From an uncultured Actinomycetes bacterium (GTDB lineage: Bacteria > Actinomycetota > Actinomycetes > Nanopelagicales > Nanopelagicaceae), in contig CAIJOE010000021.1 in the NCBI GenBank assembly GCA_903822245.1, positions 1 to 5,501 of the forward strand: a stretch of DNA of 5,501 bases. Reading direction: 5' to 3'. Shown here one piece after another: positions 1-5,501 of this stretch. The notes under the pieces are model-generated. The model ran no database searches and was not told the DNA's origin. It worked only from the letters and a program-made list of their open reading frames with translations. Position numbers and translations under genes: made by a program. Each line of letters opens with the position of its first letter. Position 1 is the first letter of the stretch.

Positions 1-1217
1 CACACGTTACAAACCTTGACTCCTCTCCTTACCTTGGTCGTTTGGCACTTTGCCGAATTCGCGAAGGTGTAATTAAAAAAGGCGAAAACGTCATGTGGAT
101 GAAAACTGATGGAACATGTGAGCGCGTAAAGATTTCTGAACTCCTAATTACCGATGGCCTAGAGCGCGTTCCAGCACTTGAAGCAGGCCCCGGAGATATC
201 GTCGCAATTGCTGGAATTGAAACCATTACTTTGGGTGAAACTCTTGCAGATATTGAGCGATCACACGCTTTGCCATTGATCATTGTTGATGAACCATCAA
301 TATCTATGACAATTGGTATCAACACTTCACCTATTGCCGGCCAAGAAGGAAAGCTTCTAACAGCCCGCCAGGTTAAGAATCGCCTTGATGCGGAATTGAT
401 CGGTAACGTTTCACTTCGCGTTGTTAATACTGATCGCCCAGATACTTGGGAAGTTCAAGGACGTGGCGAGCTTCAACTTGCAGTTCTTGTTGAAATTATG
501 CGCCGTGAAGGTTTTGAGTTAACTGTTGGTAAGCCACAAGTAGTTGTCAAGACGGTTAATGGAAAGCTTCAAGAGCCAATGGAACGTCTAACTATTGATA
601 TTCCAGAAGATTATTTAGGTGTTGTTACTCAACTCATGGCACTTCGTAAGGGCCGCATGGAGCAAATGGTTAACCACGGCACCGGTTGGATCCGTATGGA
701 TTACAAGGTCCCTTCTCGTGGACTAATTGGTTTTCGTACTGAATTCTTAACTGAAACTCGTGGAACTGGACTTCTCCACCACGTATTTGATGGTTATGAA
801 AACTGGAATGGTGAAATTCGCACCCGTCTTAGTGGATCACTTGTCGCAGATCGTCGTGGCACAGTTACTGCTTATGCAGTTGATGGTGTTCAAGAGCGCG
901 GAGTTATCTTCCTTGAAGTTGGAACTGAAGTTTATGAAGGCATGATTGTTGGCGAAAACTCTCGAACCGAAGATATGGATGTAAATATCATTCGTGAAAA
1001 GAAGCTAACAAATATGCGTTCTTCTGGCGCAGATGATGCAAACCGCATCATTCCACCACGTTTGCTTAACTTGGAACAGGCTTTGGAATTCTGCCGCGAA
1101 GATGAGTGTGTTGAGGTAACTCCAAAGCATGTTCGTGTCCGTAAGGTCATTCTTGATGCCAGCGAGCGTGCTCGTAACGTCGGGCGTGCCAAGAAGGTCA
1201 ACCAGAACGCCGAGTAA
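1..1217 (+). CDS. typA: Translational GTPase BipA/TypA, C-terminal two thirds (5' partial)
   Basis: BipA/TypA is a ribosome-associated translational GTPase of the EF-G/LepA class, linked in other bacteria to 50S assembly and stress or low-temperature growth. The first full in-frame codon is at base 3, giving 404 residues before TAA at 1215-1217. The family is usually a little over 600 residues, so the whole G domain (P-loop and switch regions) lies upstream. What remains is in family order. The domain II beta-barrel starts at VTNLDSSPYLGRLALCRI (bases 6-59). Domain III ends with QGRGELQLAVLVEIMRREG (from base 456). The EF-G-like domain V contains PSRGLIGFRTEFLTETRG (from base 711). The BipA-specific C-terminal domain contains VGENSRTEDMDVN and KKLTNMRSS, then a conserved tail with ECVEVTPKHVRVRKV. 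The TTG at base 42 is internal to domain II and is not the true start. The frame is intact. The family call is near certain, and the gene is cut only by the window edge. Confidence 0.97.
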   Translation, partial: HVTNLDSSPYLGRLALCRIREGVIKKGENVMWMKTDGTCERVKISELLITDGLERVPALEAGPGDIVAIAGIETITLGETLADIERSHALPLIIVDEPSISMTIGINTSPIAGQEGKLLTARQVKNRLDAELIGNVSLRVVNTDRPDTWEVQGRGELQLAVLVEIMRREGFELTVGKPQVVVKTVNGKLQEPMERLTIDIPEDYLGVVTQLMALRKGRMEQMVNHGTGWIRMDYKVPSRGLIGFRTEFLTETRGTGLLHHVFDGYENWNGEIRTRLSGSLVADRRGTVTAYAVDGVQERGVIFLEVGTEVYEGMIVGENSRTEDMDVNIIREKKLTNMRSSGADDANRIIPPRLLNLEQALEFCREDECVEVTPKHVRVRKVILDASERARNVGRAKKVNQNAE

Positions 1218-1231
1218 TTCCCGCTTTTGTC

Positions 1232-1255
1232 AGCCCCTATCGGTTAGATAGGGCT
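1232..1255 (+). other. Hairpin in the typA-adnA gap, ending at the adnA start codon
   Basis: Bases 1235-1241 (CCCTATC) pair perfectly with 1247-1253 (GATAGGG) around a five-base loop, GGTTA. If C1234 is bulged out, A1232-G1233 can also pair with C1254-T1255, for nine base pairs in all. The last stem base is directly before the ATG at 1256. No T run follows, so it is not a classical intrinsic terminator. It could be a T-less terminator for typA, an RNA structure that masks the adnA start on read-through transcripts, or a chance palindrome in a 38-base gap. The pairing is directly visible; the function is open. Confidence 0.5.
1244..1249 (+). promoter_or_regulatory. Candidate -10 element for a leaderless adnA transcript
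   Basis: TTAGAT lies six bases before the ATG at 1256, the spacing seen when actinobacterial transcription starts at the A of the start codon. It matches four of six positions of TATAAT. There is no good -35 hexamer at 16-18 bases upstream; TTGTCA at 1227-1232 resembles TTGACA but is only 11 bases away. The absence of a convincing Shine-Dalgarno sequence (only AGGG at 1250-1253, two bases from ATG, which is too close) makes leaderless initiation worth considering. This is a weak call from spacing and partial consensus only. Confidence 0.25.
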
Positions 1256-4200
1256 ATGGCCTCACCGCAAATCAACCTAGTTCGGCGAGAAAATCTTGCC
1301 GATCATTTTGCGTGCTCTGCCCAACAACTTGAAGTCTTAAACCATAATGGATCACCACTTCTAGTTTTAGGTGGACCAGGAACTGGAAAGACTAAAACCC
1401 TCACCCAATTAGTTGTTAACAAAATAAATGCCGGCGCTGATCCAAATTCAATATTAGTTATCGCCTTTGGCCGAGAGCGTGCAGGTGAGCTGCGTGATGA
1501 GATTGTTTTGCAAAGTGGCGCAAGTGCTTTTGAACCAATGGTTCGAACCTTTCACTCACTTGCATTTTCAGTAATCAATGAATCGGTTCATGATCAAGAT
1601 CCAAAATATGTATTGATCTCAGGGGCCGAACAAGATGCATTTATTAGAACACTTCTGGCAAATATTGAAAATTCTCCAAAGGTTAACTGGCCACAAATCC
1701 TTGGCCCAGCACTTGGGACCAGGGGATTTGCCCGCGAACTTCGTGACTTGATTTTGCGCGCCTCTGAGCGAAATATGGGTTATCAAGATTTATTAGACAA
1801 AGCTAAGGAACTAAATGAACCTTGGTGGGTTCCGGCAACTGCATTTTGGAAAGAGTATGACCAAACACTAGGCCTGCAATATGGCACAGTCTCACAGACT
1901 GCTCGGCGGATTGACTCAAGTTCAATTATTTCGGCTGCGATTAATCGCCTGCGTAAAGATTCAACTTTGGCCACCAGAATGCGCGCTAAATTCCCCACAA
2001 TCTTGGTTGATGAATTTCAAGAAAGTGATCAGTCCCAGCGTGATTTACTAGCGGAATTATCTGGAAATGATTTAACACTTTTCGCCGACCCAGATAGTGC
2101 GATTGGTCGCTTTCGTGGGGCTGATCCAGAAGGAGTTTTGGCATATAAAGATAAGAGCGGATTTAAAGTTCTAGAACTAAATCAAGTTTTTAGAACTTCA
2201 CCGTCAATTACTAAATTAACGGACGAGATATCTTCAAAGTTTCGCTCAAATTCACCGACTAGAAAACGTGTGGCAGCAGAATTTAAAGGCACTGATCTAG
2301 GAGTTAATATTGCAAAGCTTGGTAGCAATGGTGATTGCGCAAACTACATTGCCCACGCATTTAGAACTGCCCATCTTAGACACGGCGTGCCATGGTCGCA
2401 GATGGCCGTTATTTTGCGCTCACCAGGAGCGGCAATAACTGCGCTGCAAAGAGCCTTTTCACTAAACAATATTCCAATAGATATTGATGCCGGGGCACTT
2501 GCCTTGGGAGATAACCCAGCGATTCGCCCAATTCTGAGCGTTGCACAAATAGCACTGGGCAAGATCAAGCTAACTCCATCAAATTTTGAATTGGTTGAAG
2601 ATTTATTGCGCTGTGAATTTGGCGGAGCTGATTCACTTTCAATCCGCCAGATGCGAGTTGATTTGGCAAAGACTAGGCAAGATGGCGATAGCAAGACTTC
2701 AACCCAAATGATTTTGGATGTCCTAGATGATAATCAAGCACCAATTGAATGGGATTCAATTCGCCCACTTCAAAGAGTTGCAGAGTTAATTGCAGCGGCT
2801 CGCAAGTCGCTAAAGGCAAAAGTTGATGTCACTGATTTGATTTGGGCAATTTGGAGTAATGCTAAGAACTATGAAGGTGAATTGATTTCTAGTGCTTGGC
2901 GCACTCGCGCACTTAAAGGCGGTTCTAGAGCAGCCGCAGCTGATCGAGACTTAGACGCTGTTATTCAATTATTTGAATCAGCCCGCCGTTTTAGTCAGCG
3001 ATTGCCAGATGCAAAACCTGAATTATTTATCGATCAAATTTTAGGTGAATCAATTCTCTCTGATGCCATTACTGCTAGAGGCCAACGCGAAGAAGTAGTT
3101 TCGGTGATGACAGTTCACTCTGCCAAAGGCATGGAATGGGAATTAGTTGCCCTTACCGGACTCCAAGAAGGTGTTTGGCCAAACCTTCGTCAACGTGGTT
3201 CCTTACTTGGATCAGAGCGATTAGTTGAATCTTGGCGGACTGGCTTGGTTTCTAGACAAGAAATTGAAGCTTCAGCGGCAAGTGCACTTGTTGAAGATGA
3301 ACGCCGCCTTTTGCACGTTGCGGTATCTAGAGCAAAGAGTGGATTAATAGTTGCGGCATACTCGGAAGAAGATTCTGAACCCTCGGCTTACTTTGAAGAG
3401 ATTTACACATCTGTTACTGGTGTGACCTCGCACGAAGCACCTATTGCCGAACTACCCAGGGCCCTTACGCCACAAGCACTTGTCTCCACCCTTCGCCGTC
3501 AATTACTTGATGACTCGGGTGATAAAGACTTTGCTGCCTCGCTACTTCGCACTTTGGCCGAATCTGGAATTGAAAGTGCCCATCCAGATAACTGGCTTGG
3601 CGCTAATGCAATTTCTTCCACCGATCCGGCGCTTGCCAAAGATGCTCAAGTATCTGTTTCTCCTAGTAATTTACAGAGTTTTTCAGAGTGCGGATTTAAA
3701 TGGTTTATTGAGCGAAGTGGTGGCAAAGATGGGGATTCCACTGCTCAATTAGTTGGTACTGCGATTCACGGTCTTGCGGCCATGCTTAAAGATGAACCAA
3801 CTCTCTCAGTTAATGTGATGATGGACAGACTTAGCGAAAATTGGGCACTAATAGATTCAAATGAAGGTTGGGTCAAGGAGTATGAACTTCGGCAAGCGCT
3901 AACAAAATTACGAAAGTTTTATGACTGGCATGCTGATAAGGGTAAAACCCTTCATGGCGTTGAAGCAAAATTTGAAAAGTTGTTAGGTCGAGCGCTTCTA
4001 AATGGTTCGGTTGATCGAGTTGAAATTGATGAGTCTGGGAAGATCTATATTGTTGATCTAAAAACCGGTGCACCAAATGTGACTAATAAGAAAATTGATG
4101 AAAACCAACAACTTGCTGGTTATCAACTTGCCGTGCTGGAAAATGCTTTTCTTACACCACTTCCAAGCACACAAACCAGCGGGGCGGTTCTAGTGTTTCT

Positions 4201-4402
4201 TGGCGATAAGAAAGCCGAGTCTGCAAATGAGCGGGCACAAAAGCCGATAGACCATGAAAAAATTAAAGAATTGGTTATTGACAGCGCAGAGAAGATGTCT
4301 GGCGATGAATTTAGCGCGACCATAAACTCTCGCTGTCGCACATGCGCTGTTAAATCTTCTTGCCCAGCCCAACCGCAAGGCAGGTCGGTGATCGATCTGT
4401 GA
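1256..4402 (+). CDS. adnA: AdnA-like subunit of the AdnAB helicase-nuclease (UvrD-type motor plus Fe-S RecB-type nuclease)
   Basis: AdnA partners with AdnB to resect DNA double-strand breaks using ATP; in mycobacteria its nuclease cuts the displaced 5' strand. The 1048 residues match the usual AdnA length. Motor residues seen: Q-motif SAQQ (21-24), Walker A GGPGTGKT (39-46, K45), Walker B VDEFQ (251-255), motif III ADPDSAIGRFRG (277-288), motif IV R313, motif V TVHSAKGMEWE (619-629), and motif VI ERRLLHVAVSRAK (682-694) with R692 as likely arginine finger. The C-terminal PD-(D/E)XK nuclease has H838, D920 (GSVDR), D934 and K936 (VDLKTG), then QLAGYQ (952-957). C812, C1027, C1030 and C1036 form the Fe-S cysteine pattern. 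ATG at 1256 was chosen because it places the Q-motif at a normal distance; no good Shine-Dalgarno precedes it. Motif III lacks the usual Gln (S281), and motif Ia reads IAFGRERAGEL. Gene order and the Fe-S nuclease favour AdnA over AddA, AddB or a plain UvrD. Confidence 0.93.
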   Translation: MASPQINLVRRENLADHFACSAQQLEVLNHNGSPLLVLGGPGTGKTKTLTQLVVNKINAGADPNSILVIAFGRERAGELRDEIVLQSGASAFEPMVRTFHSLAFSVINESVHDQDPKYVLISGAEQDAFIRTLLANIENSPKVNWPQILGPALGTRGFARELRDLILRASERNMGYQDLLDKAKELNEPWWVPATAFWKEYDQTLGLQYGTVSQTARRIDSSSIISAAINRLRKDSTLATRMRAKFPTILVDEFQESDQSQRDLLAELSGNDLTLFADPDSAIGRFRGADPEGVLAYKDKSGFKVLELNQVFRTSPSITKLTDEISSKFRSNSPTRKRVAAEFKGTDLGVNIAKLGSNGDCANYIAHAFRTAHLRHGVPWSQMAVILRSPGAAITALQRAFSLNNIPIDIDAGALALGDNPAIRPILSVAQIALGKIKLTPSNFELVEDLLRCEFGGADSLSIRQMRVDLAKTRQDGDSKTSTQMILDVLDDNQAPIEWDSIRPLQRVAELIAAARKSLKAKVDVTDLIWAIWSNAKNYEGELISSAWRTRALKGGSRAAAADRDLDAVIQLFESARRFSQRLPDAKPELFIDQILGESILSDAITARGQREEVVSVMTVHSAKGMEWELVALTGLQEGVWPNLRQRGSLLGSERLVESWRTGLVSRQEIEASAASALVEDERRLLHVAVSRAKSGLIVAAYSEEDSEPSAYFEEIYTSVTGVTSHEAPIAELPRALTPQALVSTLRRQLLDDSGDKDFAASLLRTLAESGIESAHPDNWLGANAISSTDPALAKDAQVSVSPSNLQSFSECGFKWFIERSGGKDGDSTAQLVGTAIHGLAAMLKDEPTLSVNVMMDRLSENWALIDSNEGWVKEYELRQALTKLRKFYDWHADKGKTLHGVEAKFEKLLGRALLNGSVDRVEIDESGKIYIVDLKTGAPNVTNKKIDENQQLAGYQLAVLENAFLTPLPSTQTSGAVLVFLGDKKAESANERAQKPIDHEKIKELVIDSAEKMSGDEFSATINSRCRTCAVKSSCPAQPQGRSVIDL
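3689..4365 (+). other. Fe-S cysteine set and RecB-type nuclease core within AdnA
   Basis: This interval spans residues 812-1036 of AdnA. The first cysteine (C812, in SECGFKWF) lies before the nuclease core. The other three (C1027, C1030, C1036, in CRTCAVKSSCP) come after it, so the nuclease fold sits between them as in AddB and AdnA Fe-S nucleases. Between them are the metal-binding and catalytic residues H838, D920, D934 and K936, and the QxxxY element Q952-Y956. Every expected residue is present, so both the nuclease and the cluster should be functional. In the mycobacterial AdnAB structure the AdnA Fe-S subdomain lies at the DNA fork and helps keep the two strands apart. Confidence 0.87.
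4399..4402 (+). promoter_or_regulatory. Overlapping stop/start (GTGA) coupling adnA to adnB
   Basis: The last codon of adnA is CTG, followed by TGA at 4400-4402. The G of that codon begins the adnB start GTG at 4399-4401. With no strong Shine-Dalgarno sequence nearby, re-initiation by terminating ribosomes is the likely way adnB is translated. This would suit the equal subunit amounts needed for a heterodimer. The overlap is seen directly; the coupling mechanism is inferred. Confidence 0.7.
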
Positions 4403-5501
4403 TTTCATTTAATGGTAAACCAAAATATTCAGCCAAAGATATTGCTGTTGCCCTTAGAGCTGCTGGCGCACAAGTTCATGATCCAACTCAAGAGCAGAGC
4501 GCGATTATTGAATCTCTTCACTTTGGTCCAACTGTTGTTATTGCAGGAGCTGGATCTGGTAAGACTGAAACAATGTCGGCAAGAGTTTTATGGCTAGTGG
4601 CAAATGGAATTGTCCGTCCTGATGAGATTTTGGGACTTACCTTTACTCGCAAGGCAGCTGGTGAATTGGCATCTCGTATTCGCACTCGCCTTCGTCAATT
4701 AAAGGCGGCTGGCTTTCTACCATTAGATAGTGCAACTGGGCAGAGTGTTGATATTTCGGTAACTGTTGCTACCTACCATTCATATGCTGGGCGGGTATTA
4801 AGTGAGCATGGCATCCGCATGGGCTTAGACACCGATGCTGACCCAATAGGTGAGGCAGCTGCTTGGCAGATTGCAAATAACATCGTAAATAACTTTGAAA
4901 GCACCGAGGTAGAACTTACAAATAGTGCCAAGAGCGTTGTTAGAAAAGTTATGGATCTTTCAGCCGCACTTGGCGAACATGGCAAAACTACTGAAGATAT
5001 CCGAATCTTCACAGAGCGAGAGATTATAAAATTCGACACAATTTCAAATGCTAAATCAAACAAAACAGTATTAAAGGCGAAAAGTGATATGAGGGAAAGA
5101 GTTGCCCTACTTCCTATGGTTGAGGCATATGATGCATATCGCAAAGAGCGCGGGGCGCTAACTTTTAATGATCAGATGAGTTATGCCGCAGATTTAGTAA
5201 GCGGTGAATTCTCAAGAACTTTAGCAAAGGCTGAGCAGAAGCAACTTGCAAGTGAAATTTGTGAATTAGAGCGATCCAAATACCAAGTGGTGATTTTGGA
5301 TGAGTATCAAGATACTTCTTATAGCCAAGTTCGATTCCTTTCATCACTTTATGGAACTGGGCACTGCGTTACGGCAGTAGGAGATCCAAATCAAGCTATT
5401 TATGGTTGGCGCTCTGCAAGTTCTGAAACACTTGCAACCTTTGGCGCTGCCTTCACAGCAGGTTCGCAGAGTAAGTGTGTGGAGCGAACACTTCTGACGA
5501 C
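4399..5501 (+). CDS. adnB: AdnB-like subunit of the AdnAB helicase-nuclease, N-terminal part (3' partial)
   Basis: AdnB supplies the ATP-driven 3'-to-5' translocating motor of AdnAB, and a second RecB-type nuclease that would lie beyond this window. The 367 complete codons contain the Q-motif PTQEQ (29-33), Walker A AGAGSGKT (49-56, K55), motif Ia LTFTRKAAGEL (80-90), TYHS (125-128), the pre-Walker B element LTFNDQM (254-260), Walker B VVILDEYQDT (297-306), and motif III GDPNQAIYGWR (328-338). All are canonical for active UvrD-family helicases. MSARVLWLVANGIVRPDE (59-76) is characteristic of AdnB. The GTG at 4399 overlaps the adnA TGA by four bases (GTGA) and is the only sensible start: the next in-frame ATG is codon 59, after Walker A, and an upstream TTG at 4360 would only extend into adnA. 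A weak AAGG (4377-4380) is too distant to be a good ribosome site, so coupling to adnA translation is likely. AdnB is normally near 1100 residues, so about two thirds are missing. Confidence 0.93.
   Translation, partial: MISFNGKPKYSAKDIAVALRAAGAQVHDPTQEQSAIIESLHFGPTVVIAGAGSGKTETMSARVLWLVANGIVRPDEILGLTFTRKAAGELASRIRTRLRQLKAAGFLPLDSATGQSVDISVTVATYHSYAGRVLSEHGIRMGLDTDADPIGEAAAWQIANNIVNNFESTEVELTNSAKSVVRKVMDLSAALGEHGKTTEDIRIFTEREIIKFDTISNAKSNKTVLKAKSDMRERVALLPMVEAYDAYRKERGALTFNDQMSYAADLVSGEFSRTLAKAEQKQLASEICELERSKYQVVILDEYQDTSYSQVRFLSSLYGTGHCVTAVGDPNQAIYGWRSASSETLATFGAAFTAGSQSKCVERTLLT

Noticed and set aside
29..325. Minus-strand open frame (98 codons) opposite typA
   Set aside because: It is fully antisense to BipA domain II and has no supporting motif.
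1232..1255. Classical Rho-independent terminator after typA
   Set aside because: A stem is present, but no T tract follows and the next start codon is immediately adjacent; it is recorded only as a hairpin of open function.
2344..2694. Minus-strand open frame (116 codons) opposite adnA
   Set aside because: It is antisense to the conserved adnA frame, has a composition expected of an antisense reading, and shows no recognisable motif or ribosome site.
3444..3752. Open frame on + (102 codons) inside adnA
   Set aside because: It is a shadow of the adnA frame between the motor and nuclease domains; there is no start signal and no domain, and the adnA frame is intact throughout.
4412..4597. Open frame on + starting at ATG 4412 (61 codons), just after adnA
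   Set aside because: It lies in a different frame within the N-terminus of adnB, where the GTG-started frame encodes a clear Q-motif and Walker A. It has no recognisable domain.
4773..5144. Minus-strand open frame (123 codons) opposite adnB, rich in Ser/Leu/Phe and superficially membrane-like
   Set aside because: The hydrophobic appearance comes from reading the reverse complement of Lys/Glu-rich adnB codons; it sits opposite a conserved helicase frame and has no promoter or ribosome site.
1256..5501. A novel phage-defence or Cas4-like helicase-nuclease system
   Set aside because: The gene order, lengths, Fe-S nuclease in the first gene and AdnB-type signatures in the second match the known AdnAB repair complex; there are no accompanying defence genes, CRISPR repeats or mobile-element marks.
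1256..5501. Recent tandem duplication of one helicase gene
   Set aside because: The two motors share only family motifs and differ strongly elsewhere, so any duplication is ancient.

Overview
The window looks like a slice of an actinobacterial chromosome carrying three genes on the + strand and almost no non-coding DNA: the 3' two thirds of typA/bipA, a complete adnA-like helicase-nuclease gene, and the 5' third of an adnB-like helicase gene. The protein sequences have actinobacterial signatures: the BipA C-terminal half, and an AdnB N-terminus reading MSARVLWLVANGIVRPDE. Base composition by eye is below 50% GC, with many AT-ending codons (GAA, AAA, ATT, TTA), which is unusual for Actinobacteria. 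Together with the tight gene packing (a 38-base gap, then a 4-base overlap), this suggests a streamlined low-GC actinobacterium, such as the freshwater acI / Nanopelagicales group. The family assignments are firm; the organism assignment is inference.

Layout: 1-1217 is BipA, entering the window near the start of its second domain. Bases 1218-1255 are intergenic and contain a hairpin that abuts the next start codon, plus a possible -10 element spaced as for a leaderless transcript. 1256-4402 is AdnA (1048 residues), with a UvrD-type motor followed by a RecB-type nuclease that carries a four-cysteine Fe-S motif. The adnB gene begins with GTG at 4399, overlaps the adnA stop, and runs off the right edge after 367 complete codons. 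No minus-strand gene, RNA gene, mobile element, CRISPR array or long repeat is supported.

How the genes work together: AdnA and AdnB form a heterodimeric, ATP-dependent motor-nuclease, characterised in mycobacteria, that resects DNA double-strand breaks for homologous recombination. It is the actinobacterial counterpart of RecBCD and AddAB. The AdnB motor motifs here are textbook. Those of AdnA keep the core catalytic residues but have drifted at several other positions, which fits a division of labour in which AdnB drives translocation and AdnA provides a nuclease. BipA is a ribosome-associated GTPase with no known functional link to break repair, so its adjacency is probably chance synteny. 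I found no new biological system. The points most worth a second look are the drifted AdnA motor and the start-site arrangement at 1218-1258.
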